Positions 7,968-15,825 of a DNA stretch of 64,000 nt are shown one piece after another. Position 1 is the first letter of the stretch; each line of letters opens with the position of its first letter. The notes under the pieces were generated by a model, which did not search any database, had not been told where the DNA came from, and saw only the letters and a program-made list of their open reading frames with translations. The position numbers and the translations under genes are program-made. The DNA comes from Streptomyces sp. NBC_00102. GTDB lineage: Bacteria; Actinomycetota; Actinomycetes; Streptomycetales; Streptomycetaceae. The stretch covers positions 124,001 through 188,000 of the forward strand of contig NZ_JAPEMC010000002.1 of the NCBI RefSeq assembly GCF_026343115.1. The letters run 5' to 3'.

Positions 7968-8806
7968 GGCTTGATGAATCCCGCCCCGGTCAGCACCTGC
8001 TGGCCCTCGGCGGACCGCACCAGCTCGATGAACGCCTTCGCCGCCTCGGCGTTGGGGGCATCCTTCAGCAGGGCGATCGGGTAGTCGTTGATGGCGTCGG
8101 CGGACTCGGGGAACTCCACACCCTCCACCTTGTCACCCGCGGCCTTCACATCGGTCTTGTAGACCACGGCCGCGTCGGCTTCCTTGAGCTCCACCTTGGT
8201 GAGGGCGCTCGTCACGTCCTGCTCGTAGCTGACAGGGGTGAGCTTGAGCTTTGCGGCGTCCAGCGCCTTCTGCGCGGCGGCACCGCAGGGCACCGTCTTG
8301 TCGCAGAGCACGACCTTGAGGCCGGAGTCCGTGAGGTCCGCGAGGGTGGCGACCTTGTCCGGGTTGCCGGGCAGCGTCGCGATCTCCAGCTGGTTGCGCA
8401 CGAAGGTGGTGGGCGTGCCCGCCGCGTCGTTCGCGTCGGTGACGATCGCCATCGTCTTGGCGCTCGCGGCGGCGAAGACGTCCGCCGGGGCGCCCCCGGT
8501 GATCCCGGCGGCGAGGCTGTCGCTGCCGCCGAAGTTGAAGGTGACCTTCGTGCCCGGGTGGGCCTTCTCGAAGTCGGCGCCCAGGGTCGTGAAGCTCTCC
8601 TTGAGCGACGCGGCGGCGAAGACGGTCACCGTGCCGGAGAGCTTCGGCGTGGCATCGGCGGACGCCGGGGCGGAGGAGGAGGCGTCGGACGAGGAGTCGT
8701 CCGAGGAGTCGTCCGAGGAGGAGCAGGCGCTCAGTGCCAGCAGCGCTGCGACTCCCACACCCGTCCACTGCAGGGTCCTACGGGTCCGGCGCGCGGAACG
8801 GGTCAT
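7964..8806 (-). CDS. modA: Molybdate-binding lipoprotein ModA
   Basis: 280 residues. Twin basic N-terminus RRTRRTLQW, hydrophobic core and lipobox LLALSAC, then a Ser/Asp-rich linker. The mature part starts with TVTVFAAASLKESF, a classic ModA oxyanion-loop motif, followed by FNFGGSDSLAAGI and GAPADVFAAAS. It captures molybdate outside the membrane and delivers it to ModB. AGGGAG lies 8 nt from a GTG (8809) and 11 nt from the ATG used here, so either start is possible. Confidence 0.93.
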   Translation of the reverse strand: MTRSARRTRRTLQWTGVGVAALLALSACSSSDDSSDDSSSDASSSAPASADATPKLSGTVTVFAAASLKESFTTLGADFEKAHPGTKVTFNFGGSDSLAAGITGGAPADVFAAASAKTMAIVTDANDAAGTPTTFVRNQLEIATLPGNPDKVATLADLTDSGLKVVLCDKTVPCGAAAQKALDAAKLKLTPVSYEQDVTSALTKVELKEADAAVVYKTDVKAAGDKVEGVEFPESADAINDYPIALLKDAPNAEAAKAFIELVRSAEGQQVLTGAGFIKP

Positions 8807-8939
8807 CACGGGGTCTGCTCCCTCTGGTCCTCCGGAGGAGCCGGGCGGCTTCTCCGCGGTGCTCTGTCGGCGGCCGGCACGGTGGCGCGGTCGGCGTCGA
8901 GCACGCCACAGGCCGGGACGGCCGCGGGTGCCCGGACCG

Positions 8940-8984
8940 ATCATACTGGCGCAGATGCCAGGGTAAAGACATCAATTACCTGGC
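8940..8984 (-). promoter_or_regulatory. modA promoter with overlapping inverted repeat
   Basis: Minus-strand CTTTAC (8968..8963), a 17-bp spacer and TATGAT (8945..8940) form a plausible sigma-HrdB promoter. An imperfect dyad GCCAGGTAA/TTACCCTGGC (8957-8984) covers the -35. This is where a molybdate-responsive repressor, possibly the Mop/TOBE protein at 9202-9600, would bind. Confidence 0.5.
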
Positions 8985-9069
8985 AAGAACCGCGATGCTG
9001 ATGCTTCAGATGGGGCAGATGCGGTTTCGTGCTCCTTGGGTGGGGTCGCCCGTTCTCGGGCATGGGTGA

Positions 9070-9098
9070 GCCCCCGGGATCACGTGGTCCTCGGGGGC
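9070..9098 (-). terminator. GC-rich hairpin downstream of the Mop/TOBE gene
   Basis: GCCCCCG pairs with CGGGGGC, then GGA with TCC around a CACGTG centre. There is no T-run, as is common in Streptomyces. Between it and the gene end (about 9107-9200) lies low-complexity sequence rich in GGTGCG units. Confidence 0.5.
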
Positions 9099-9201
9099 GC
9101 GGGTCTGGTGCGGATCGGGTGCGGGTGCGGGTGCGGTGCGGCTGTGCGCGCGGGTCGGGCCCGGGTGCGGTGCGGGCCGGGTGCGGTGCGGGTCGGGCCG
9201 G

Positions 9202-9600
9202 TCAGACGCGGTCGATGTGCACGTTGGTGGACTTCACGCGCGCGGTCGCCTCCATGCCGACCTCCAGGCCCAGTTCCTCCACCGCCTCGCGCGTCAGCAG
9301 AGAGACCAGCCGGTGCGGTCCGGCCTGGATCTCGACCTGCGCGGCGACATCACCGAGCTTCACCGCAGTGACGATGCCCGCGAAGGCGTTGCGGACGGAG
9401 GTGTACGGGACCTCTTCCTCGCCCCCGCCGGCGCTCCCGGCGACCTCGACGGAGAAGGCGGCCAAGTCCCCGCCGTCGATGAGCCGGCGCCCACTCTTGT
9501 CGCGGTGCGTGGCCACCCGGCCGGCGTCGGCCCACCGCCGTGCGGTGTCCGGGCTCACGCCCAGCAGGCGGGCCGCTTGGCCGATCGTGTAGGACTGCAT
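9202..9600 (-). CDS. HTH plus Mop/TOBE molybdate-responsive regulator
   Basis: 132 residues. The N-terminus YTIGQAARLLGVSPDTARRWADAG is a MerR/excisionase-type HTH; RDKSGRRLIDGGDLAAF completes the winged part. After a Gly/Glu linker, residues ~68-132 form a Mop domain: SVRNAFAGIVTAVKLGDVAAQVEIQAG...LVSLLTREAVEELGLEVG...RVKSTNVHIDRV. Mop domains bind molybdate. The combination makes it the likely ModE-like sensor for the modABC operon downstream on the same strand. It is expressed from a leaderless promoter: TACCGT ends 7 nt before the ATG and there is no ribosome-binding site. Confidence 0.88.
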   Translation of the reverse strand: MQSYTIGQAARLLGVSPDTARRWADAGRVATHRDKSGRRLIDGGDLAAFSVEVAGSAGGGEEEVPYTSVRNAFAGIVTAVKLGDVAAQVEIQAGPHRLVSLLTREAVEELGLEVGMEATARVKSTNVHIDRV

Positions 9601-9607
9601 GGGCGTC

Positions 9608-9637
9608 ACGGTAGGTGGCCGCCGCTCACCCGCGCAA
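9608..9637 (-). promoter_or_regulatory. Leaderless promoter of the Mop/TOBE gene
   Basis: Minus-strand TTGCGC (9637..9632), an 18-bp spacer, TACCGT (9613..9608), then 7 nt to the ATG at 9600. Confidence 0.55.
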
Positions 9638-9716
9638 GCGCGTACGGCGCGCCGCCGCAGGTCCGGCGGGTCGCGGTGGGCGCGGGCGGGACGGCGGGTG
9701 GCCGCCGCCCCGGGGG

Positions 9717-10781
9717 CTACGGCACGCGGGCGGTCCACTCGTCGCCGCTGTACTTGGTGGCGGCCAACTCCTCCGCGCGCGCGAGCTCGTCGGGCGTGAC
9801 ACGGCCGTCGGTGAGGCCGTAGCGGTTGCGGAAGGAGTCGACCATGCGCTCGATGACCGTCTCGCGCGGAAGCCCGGTCTGGCGCCGGAGCGGGTCGACC
9901 CGCTTCTTGGCCGACTTGGTGCCCTTGTCGGACATCTTCTCCTTGCCGATGCGGAGCACTTCCAGCATCTTGTCGGCGTCGATGTCGTAACTCATGGTCA
10001 CGTGGTGCAGGACCGCCCCGGGACCGCCCTTCGGCCCGGTCACCCGCTTCTGGGCGGCGCCCGCGATCTTCCCGACCTCGGTCGCGATGTCGTTGAGGGG
10101 CTGGTACCAGGCCTTGATGCCCATGTCGCCGAGGGCCGCCAGGACCCAGTCGTCGAGGTAGGCGTACGAGTCCGCGAAGGAGAGCCCCGAGACGAGCGAG
10201 GCCGGGACGGACAGGGAGTACGTGATGGTGTTCCCCGCCTCCACGAACATGGCCCCGCCGCCGGAGATCCGGCGCACCACCCGCACGCCGTGGCGGGCCG
10301 CGCCCTCGGGGTCGACCTCGTTCCGCAGGGACTGGAAGCTGCCGATGATGACGGCGGGGGCGCCCCACTCCCAGACGCGGAGCGTCGGGGCGCGGCGTCC
10401 TGCGGCCACCTCCTCGGTGAGCACCTCGTCCAGCGCCATGTGGAGTTCGGGGGACTGGGGGCCCTCGTGGATGAACTGCCAGTCGTAGTCGGTCCAGTCG
10501 GTGGCGTGGGCCAGCGCGCGCCGCACCGCGACTGCGATGCCCTCGGTGGTGATCCCGTACATCGCCGTGCCCTCGGGCAGTGCCGCCTCCACGCGGGCGG
10601 CGAGTCCGGCGGCGTCGGTGTCGACGGGCGCCCCCTCCAGGGCGGCGTCGACGGCCGTGATGGCTTCGTCGGGCTCCAGGAAGAAGTCCCCCGCCACCCG
10701 GACGTCGCGCAGGGCGCCCGCCTCGACGTCCAGATCCACGACGACCAGCTTGCCGCCGGGCACCTTGTATTCACCATGCAC
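9717..10781 (-). CDS. lplA: Lipoate-protein ligase A with the accessory domain at the N-terminus
   Basis: 354 residues from a GTG at 10781 (AAAGGGAG 7 nt upstream). Residues 1-~90 (HGEYKVPGGKLVVVDLDVE...VAGDFFLEPDEAI) match the Lip_prot_lig_C accessory domain, which is C-terminal in E. coli LplA. The catalytic BPL/LplA domain follows: SPELHMALDEVL, PAVIIGSFQS, VRRISGGGAMF (lipoyl-AMP loop), GKIAGAAQK (the conserved lysine motif) and GAVLHHVTMSYDID. It activates free lipoate with ATP and transfers it to the lysine of E2 or GcvH. The C-terminal ~80 residues (KEKMSDKGTKSAKKRVDPL) complete the fold. Confidence 0.88.
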   Translation of the reverse strand: MHGEYKVPGGKLVVVDLDVEAGALRDVRVAGDFFLEPDEAITAVDAALEGAPVDTDAAGLAARVEAALPEGTAMYGITTEGIAVAVRRALAHATDWTDYDWQFIHEGPQSPELHMALDEVLTEEVAAGRRAPTLRVWEWGAPAVIIGSFQSLRNEVDPEGAARHGVRVVRRISGGGAMFVEAGNTITYSLSVPASLVSGLSFADSYAYLDDWVLAALGDMGIKAWYQPLNDIATEVGKIAGAAQKRVTGPKGGPGAVLHHVTMSYDIDADKMLEVLRIGKEKMSDKGTKSAKKRVDPLRRQTGLPRETVIERMVDSFRNRYGLTDGRVTPDELARAEELAATKYSGDEWTARVP

Positions 10782-10917
10782 GGCTTTGCTCCCTTTCGGT
10801 GCGCGGTGTGGGCTTCGAGTCTATTGCCCCGGAGCGCGGTGGCCCGGGCGCGGTGCATCGCCGCCGGCCGGGTGTCGGCGTCCGTGCGGAGGGCGGCGGG
10901 GGCCGTCCTCAACGGGA

Positions 10918-10990
10918 CCAGGTCGTGTTTTGAAAGTCCCGCCTGACCCGCCCTTTGGGCGGACGGCGCTACTTCCCCAACACGACCTGG
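10918..10990. repeat. 12-bp inverted repeat bracketing a hairpin; possible insertion-element end
   Basis: CCAGGTCGTGTT (10918-10929) and AACACGACCTGG (10979-10990) are perfect inverted repeats. Inside lies CCGCCC-TTT-GGGCGG (10948-10962), a terminator-like hairpin for the gene ending at 10969. The right arm is within that gene's last codons. The left end (TCGTGTTTTGAAAGTCCCGC) looks like a transposon-end fragment, but I cannot confirm it. Confidence 0.4.
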
Positions 10991-11322
10991 CCGGCCGACC
11001 CGATCCGTGCGTGGAGGGCGAGGAAGAGTTCGAGTTCCGCGGTCTCCTCCGCGCCCGTGCGTCCCGAGGCGAGGCGGAGCACGACGTCCCGATGCGCGTG
11101 TCGCAGGTGACCCACGTGGTCCAGGTGGTGCCAGAGGAGCCGGAAGGTCTGCTGGTGGTCGTAGAGGCTGGTCTCGTACGAGCGGGTCGTGATGTGGCGG
11201 ATCTGGATCAGCAGGGCTTCGAAGGCCGTCCTGTCGGCGCACGTGAGCAGTTGGGTCACGTGACGGTGGTACACGGTCAGTTCCGGATCGTCGTCCGGTT
11301 CCGGAATGTCGTCGGCTTCCAT
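10969..11322 (-). CDS. Hypothetical small protein
   Basis: 117 residues from the ATG at 11322, with GGGAGGAG 5 nt upstream. The protein starts acidic (MEADDIPEPDDDPELTVYHRHV) and continues as mainly helical sequence (FEALLIQIRHITTRSYETSLYDHQQTFRLLWHHLDHV). It is rich in His and Arg, with no signal peptide or membrane span. No family recognised. The C-terminal codons overlap an inverted-repeat arm, so the extreme C-terminus may have been altered by an insertion event. Confidence 0.6.
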   Translation of the reverse strand: MEADDIPEPDDDPELTVYHRHVTQLLTCADRTAFEALLIQIRHITTRSYETSLYDHQQTFRLLWHHLDHVGHLRHAHRDVVLRLASGRTGAEETAELELFLALHARIGSAGQVVLGK

Positions 11323-11390
11323 GCGGGCTCCTCCCGGCCGGTGAACGGTGTGCTGCGACGCGCCCGCCGGAGCGGGGCGGCCGTAGGTGG

Positions 11391-11438
11391 CCGTGCGGGT
11401 GTCCGGTGGCACCGGAGTGCCGCCGGACACCCGCACGG
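11391..11438 (-). terminator. Strong intrinsic hairpin after the gene ending at 11440
   Basis: A 16-bp perfect arm pair (CCGTGCGGGTGTCCGG with its complement), one mismatch and five more pairs around a 4-nt loop. It starts right at the stop of the 11440-12015 gene. Confidence 0.75.
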
Positions 11439-11439
11439 G

Positions 11440-12015
11440 TCAGCCCGCCTTCTTCCAGTCCTGGCAGCCCTGGGTCTGGAAGTACTCGCCCTTCTTGACC
11501 GTCACCCGTCCCGGCCCGTCCAGGTTGTTGTTGGCGATGATCGCGTCGAACTCACCGCTGGCGTCCTCCAGCCGGGCCCAGTAGCAGCCGAACAGTCCGT
11601 CGCCGCCGGCGGTCTTGTACGTCCCCGCCGCGATGTCCTCCCCGACCAGGTACTCCCCGTCACCGCCGAAGGAGCTCGCCGGGCCGGGGGCCTTCGTCGC
11701 CTTCGGCTTGGCCGTCACCGTCTTGGTGACGGCCGGTGCGGGGGCGGCCTCGGCCGTCTCGGTCACGGTCACCGTCACCGTCGGACCCGGCTTCGCGGGG
11801 GCGGCCGCCGTGCTGTCGGCGTCGGCCTCCCCGCCGGAGCCGATGCCCGTACCGATGAGGAGGGCGACGCAGGCGGCCGCGCCGTGCGTGACCCATGCCT
11901 TGGCGCGGGAGGTCTTGCGCGGCGGCGCGACGGGCGGAGCGGGAACGGGCGGGGCCGGGGCGGTGTGCCGAGGCGCCTCGTAGGGGCCCGGGTGCGGGTA
12001 CTGGGGAGAGTTCAT
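11440..12015 (-). CDS. Membrane-anchored hypothetical protein with extracytoplasmic domain
   Basis: 191 residues. A Pro-rich cytoplasmic N-terminus (YPHPGPYEAPRHTAPAPP) with basic PPRKTSRAK is followed by one membrane segment (HGAAACVALLIGTGIGSG), a Thr/Val/Ala/Lys-rich spacer (TVTVTVTETAEAAPAP), and a C-terminal ~80-residue domain starting GGDGEYLVGEDIAAGTYKTAGGDGLFGCYWARL. That domain, with two cysteines and a GxYLVGxDIxAGTY start, is common in Streptomyces secreted or anchored small proteins of unknown function. It ends at a strong terminator. Confidence 0.7.
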   Translation of the reverse strand: MNSPQYPHPGPYEAPRHTAPAPPVPAPPVAPPRKTSRAKAWVTHGAAACVALLIGTGIGSGGEADADSTAAAPAKPGPTVTVTVTETAEAAPAPAVTKTVTAKPKATKAPGPASSFGGDGEYLVGEDIAAGTYKTAGGDGLFGCYWARLEDASGEFDAIIANNNLDGPGRVTVKKGEYFQTQGCQDWKKAG

Positions 12016-12116
12016 GACGTGCTCCGATCAGGTATCTGTCGCGTGGCTGTGCCGGGTCGGGTACGCGCCGGCCGGTCGCGTCGCGGGGGAAGCGGCCGGT
12101 ACCGGGTGGTGCGGGC

Positions 12117-13343
12117 CTACTGGCCGCGGATCCTGCGGCCCGCCTCCGTCGCGGGGTAGAGGATCGCGTCGGCCACCCGGCCGCCGGAGTCCTTGACGCC
12201 GCCGCTGAAGTTGAGGCGCCCGGTGGCGCTCGCCTTGGCCGCGACGCCGTCCCAGTAGCGGGGCTCCCGGTCCCACCGGACGTCGGCGAGGAGCCGGTGC
12301 AGGTCCTCCACGCCGAGGGCGCTCATCGGGTCGGCCCAGGGGGTGGTCTGGTGGACGGCGATGCCGAGACCCGCGAGCACCGCCGGGGCGGTTACGGCGC
12401 TGCGCGAGGCGAAGTGCGGGAAGAGGTCGGAGACCAGCCGCGCCAGCGTCGGGATCACGCCCCGCTCCACCTGCTCGGCGTCCGTTCCGGCGGGGAGTTC
12501 GTCCTCGTGGACGGTCTCGGCGGAACGGGTGAGGCCGGAGCGTCCGTAGATGCTCGTGACGACGAGGGCGCGCAGCGCGGAGAGGGTGACGACCTCCGGA
12601 TCGCTCTTGCCGACCTGCCGCTTGCTGGCGTTGACGAGTTTGGTGAACGGTACGAGCCGGTCGTCCACCTCGACCTTGACGGACTCGGCGAGGCGGTGCG
12701 CGAGCCGGGTCGCGAAGTCCCGCTGGTCCATCGACATGGCGAGGTTCTTGGCGACGACCACCCCCTGCACATTGCGGTCGTAGAAGATCTGCCGCGCGTC
12801 GGCGACCGACAGGTCCACGTAGAGCTCGAAGGGCACGCGCACGGCGGCGAGTTCGGCGTAGGTGAGACCGAAGCGGCCGGGATCGTCGTAGAGGTCGTGC
12901 CAGGCGGCGGTCTGCGTCTCGCCGTCGATGGCGACGACACAGGTGCCCGGGGTGATGGTCAGGGCCCGCAGTCCGGTGCCGGGCAGCAGTTCGTCGCTCA
13001 GGGCCGCGAGCGGTCCGGCGTGCCAGAAGGTGATGGGCGGAGTGGACCAGCCGGCGCCCAGCTCTCCCTTCACCCCGTCGGCGATGTACTCGGCGTAGGC
13101 GCCGACGTTCCTTCCCTTCTGCGTGGACTTCAGCGCCCGCTGCACCAGGGCCCGCAGTTCGGCGTGGCGCCGGACCGCGCCGGACGCGGCCTTCAGCGTC
13201 TTCGTGTCCTCCTCCCGGCGGGGCGAGGGGACGAGCTGGACGAGGGTCGCCACGGACATGGTCCCGATCACGGCATCCCCGCGGAAGGGCATGACGGTGA
13301 GCTGGATTCCTTCGACGACCGCGGTCGGCAGGGTGATCTGCAT
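12117..13343 (-). CDS. DndB-like (DGQHR-family) protein
   Basis: 408 residues from the ATG at 13343 (GAGGGAG 7 nt upstream). ITPGTCVVAIDGETQTAAWHDL (DGETQ at 140-144) replaces the DGQHR signature. It is followed by VADARQIFYDRNVQGVVVAKNLAMSMDQRDF, LVPFTKLVNASKRQVGKS, VVTLSALRALVVTSIYG and a C-terminal GVIPTLARLVSDLFPHF...LADVRWDRE segment, the order seen in DndB. DndB represses the DNA phosphorothioation operon and binds DNA. No dndCDE genes are present here. It is transcribed divergently from an HTH-methylase gene, sharing a regulatory dyad, so a regulator or sensor of that modification gene is inferred. Confidence 0.75.
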   Translation of the reverse strand: MQITLPTAVVEGIQLTVMPFRGDAVIGTMSVATLVQLVPSPRREEDTKTLKAASGAVRRHAELRALVQRALKSTQKGRNVGAYAEYIADGVKGELGAGWSTPPITFWHAGPLAALSDELLPGTGLRALTITPGTCVVAIDGETQTAAWHDLYDDPGRFGLTYAELAAVRVPFELYVDLSVADARQIFYDRNVQGVVVAKNLAMSMDQRDFATRLAHRLAESVKVEVDDRLVPFTKLVNASKRQVGKSDPEVVTLSALRALVVTSIYGRSGLTRSAETVHEDELPAGTDAEQVERGVIPTLARLVSDLFPHFASRSAVTAPAVLAGLGIAVHQTTPWADPMSALGVEDLHRLLADVRWDREPRYWDGVAAKASATGRLNFSGGVKDSGGRVADAILYPATEAGRRIRGQ

Positions 13344-13485
13344 GAGGTGTCTCCCTCGAAGACGGAGGAGCGGCGCGCGACTCGGCGCCGCGTCACGGAC
13401 GGGGCACACGGCACGCCGAAGACTCACGCCGTGAGGTGCGCCACCAACCGGAAGCTCCGCCAGATAAGCAGAGTCGTGAAAGCAC

Positions 13486-13533
13486 TGTCAAACCTCTTGA
13501 AGGATTTGACGCGTGCCGTAATGTGTTTACTGT
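13486..13533. promoter_or_regulatory. Divergent promoter pair sharing one dyad
   Basis: Plus strand: TTGACG (13506-13511), 16 bp, TACTGT (13528-13533). Minus strand: consensus -35 TTGACA (13491..13486), with a weak -10 near TTATCT. The arms GTCAAACCT and AGGATTTGAC (13487-13510) form a near-perfect dyad, so one bound protein would cover both -35 boxes and control the methylase and DndB-like genes together. Confidence 0.6.
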
Positions 13534-13558
13534 TCACTCCCGAGAGGCCAGGAACCCC

Positions 13559-15715
13559 ATGCCCCAGCCCCCAGCTCTGGTGACAGCCGCCGAGATCTCC
13601 CGGATCGCGGGTGTCACGCGTGCCACCGTCAGCAACTGGCGCCGTCGGCACGACGACTTCCCCGCCCCGTCGGGGGGCACCGACAGCAGCCCGCTCTACG
13701 ACCTCGAAGCGGTACGGGCCTGGCTGGAGGCGCGCGGCCAGTCCCACGCGGCCTCCCCGTCCGAGGAACTGCGCACCGTGCTGCGACTCCACGGGACGGG
13801 CTCCGGCCTGGTGGCCCGTCTGTTCCCCCTCGTCCTGGCGGCGTCACGCCACGGCGCGGACGAACTCGCCGCCCACGACGACCTGCCCGACTCCGAGGTA
13901 CTCGCCCGGGCCGGAACCGCCGCCGCCGAGCAAGCCGGATCGATGCCGGAGACCGGACCCGCCCGGTTCGGCCCGGACGACGTCCCCGCTCTCCGGGCGC
14001 TGATGCGCTGTGTCCGCGGCGAAGGCGCACAGAACACGCTGGACGTCCTCGCCGAACGCGAACTCGACGACACCGCCTCCAGCGGCACCTACCCGACACC
14101 CCCGGGCCTCGCCGGCCTCCTGGCCCGGCTGCTGCCGGAGGGCACCACCCGCGTGCTCGACCCGGCGTGCGGCAGCGGCAGCCTCCTCGCGGCGGCGGCC
14201 CGACGGGGCGCCACGGAGCTGTACGGCCAGGACTCGCTGCCCGTTCAGGCCCAGCGCAGCGCGGTACGCCTGCTCCTGTCGTCGCCCGGCGCGCGGGTCA
14301 CCGTACGCGTCGGCGACACCCTGCGCGCCGACGCCTTCCCCGACCTGAGGGTGGCCGGGGTGCTCTGCAACCCGCCCTACGGCGACCGCGAATGGGGCCA
14401 CGAAGAACTCGCCTACGACCAGCGGTGGGCCTACGGAGTGCCGCCCCGGATCGAGTCGGAGCTCGCCTGGACGCAGCACGCGCTCGCCCACCTGGAGGCC
14501 GGGGGGCACGCCGTGATGCTGCTCCCGCCGGCCACCGCCACCCGAGCCTCGGGCCGCCGCGTCCGCGCCGAACTGGTACGCAGCGGTGCGCTGCGCGCCG
14601 TCGTCGGACTGCCCGTCGGCGCCTCCGTACCCCTCCACATCGGCCTGCACGTGTGGGTGCTCCGCCGGCCGGAGCCGCAGGGCACCGACAGCACCTCCGT
14701 CCTCTTCGTGGACGTCGGCACGGACCCGCGCGAGAGCGCCGCCGCGAGTACGCCGGGGGACACGCACTCCACTCACCCGACGCACTCCCAGCACCGGAAC
14801 CGGCGCGGTGCGGTGGACTGGGACGCACTGTCGGACGAGGTCCTCACCCACTGGACCGCCTTCCGCGAGAACCCGGAGACCTTCGCCGACACGCCCGGTA
14901 CGGCACGCGCCGTACCGACCATCGACCTCGTCGACGACCTCGTCGACCTCACGCCCGCCCGGCAGGTGCGTGCCGCACCCGTCGACATCGAGCCGGCGCA
15001 AGTGGCGCGACGCACCGAGGAACGCCGTTCCCTGCTCGTCACCTCCCTCACCGCACTGGAGAGCGCCGCGGACCACGGACCCTGGCGGGCCGCCGCGGAG
15101 TCCTCGCGCACCTGGCGTACGGCCACGGTCTCCGACCTCGCCCGGGGAGGGGCGCTCTCCCTGCTGCGGGCAGCCGTACCCGGGAGCCGCGGCGAGACCT
15201 CCCGAACGGACGACGGGGCCCGCCCGGTGCTCACCGCGTCCGACATCAGCGGCGGCGGCGGCCCCTCCGGCACGGCGGAGGACCTGCGCACCGACGCGGC
15301 CCACACCGTCGCCACCGGCGACGTGCTCGTACGCGCCGTGGCCGGCGGCCACGGCGGCATGGCCCGGGTCGCGGACGAGGCGGACGCCGGTGCCCTGCTC
15401 GGCCACCACGTCCACCTGCTCCGGCCGGACCCGGCACGACTGGACCCCTGGTTCCTCGCGGGCTTCCTCGGCGCCCACGACAACATCGCCGGAGCCTCCA
15501 CCGGAAGCACCATCCTGCACGTCGCCCCCGGCCGGCTCCGCGTACCGCTGCTCCCGCTGGAGGAACAGCGGCGCTACGGGGCCGCCTTCCGCCACGCACA
15601 CGAACTGCGCACCGCCGCCCGTCGCACGGCCGCCCTCGCCGAGGAGACCGCGCAGGCCCTGCTCACCGGCCTGACGGCGGGGGCGCTGCTCCCGCCGGAG
15701 AACCTCTCGGCGTGA
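13559..15715 (+). CDS. HTH - N6-adenine DNA methylase - specificity domain fusion
   Basis: 718 residues from the ATG at 13559. Residues ~7-60 are a winged-HTH (LVTAAEISRIAGVTRATVSNWRRRHDDFP). SAM-binding motif I DPACGSGS is at 201-208 and catalytic NPPY at 271-274, as in gamma-class N6-adenine methylases. The C-terminal ~200 residues (WRTATVSDLA, GDVLVRAVAGGHGG, FLGAHDNIAGASTGSTILHVAPGRLRVPLLPLEEQ) resemble an HsdS target-recognition half. It is thus a self-contained methylase that could also bind its own promoter. No nuclease motif is seen. It sits just upstream of a full type I RM operon and divergent from the DndB-like gene. Confidence 0.85.
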   Translation: MPQPPALVTAAEISRIAGVTRATVSNWRRRHDDFPAPSGGTDSSPLYDLEAVRAWLEARGQSHAASPSEELRTVLRLHGTGSGLVARLFPLVLAASRHGADELAAHDDLPDSEVLARAGTAAAEQAGSMPETGPARFGPDDVPALRALMRCVRGEGAQNTLDVLAERELDDTASSGTYPTPPGLAGLLARLLPEGTTRVLDPACGSGSLLAAAARRGATELYGQDSLPVQAQRSAVRLLLSSPGARVTVRVGDTLRADAFPDLRVAGVLCNPPYGDREWGHEELAYDQRWAYGVPPRIESELAWTQHALAHLEAGGHAVMLLPPATATRASGRRVRAELVRSGALRAVVGLPVGASVPLHIGLHVWVLRRPEPQGTDSTSVLFVDVGTDPRESAAASTPGDTHSTHPTHSQHRNRRGAVDWDALSDEVLTHWTAFRENPETFADTPGTARAVPTIDLVDDLVDLTPARQVRAAPVDIEPAQVARRTEERRSLLVTSLTALESAADHGPWRAAAESSRTWRTATVSDLARGGALSLLRAAVPGSRGETSRTDDGARPVLTASDISGGGGPSGTAEDLRTDAAHTVATGDVLVRAVAGGHGGMARVADEADAGALLGHHVHLLRPDPARLDPWFLAGFLGAHDNIAGASTGSTILHVAPGRLRVPLLPLEEQRRYGAAFRHAHELRTAARRTAALAEETAQALLTGLTAGALLPPENLSA

Positions 15716-15726
15716 ACGTCGCGGCT

Positions 15727-15744
15727 GGCCTGAACATTCAGGCC
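15727..15744. promoter_or_regulatory. Palindrome GGCCTGAA-CA-TTCAGGCC upstream of hsdM
   Basis: Perfect 8-bp arms with a 2-nt centre, 82 bp before the hsdM start and 12 bp after the methylase-fusion stop. It could be an operator for hsdM or a short terminator hairpin. No clear promoter elements were found beside it. Confidence 0.4.
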
Positions 15745-15825
15745 GCCCGCACCCCTCGACCACACTGAATCCGCAACCGAAACCGCAACCGTCCCGACCG
15801 GGCCGGGGCCTTCGAAGGGAACGCG

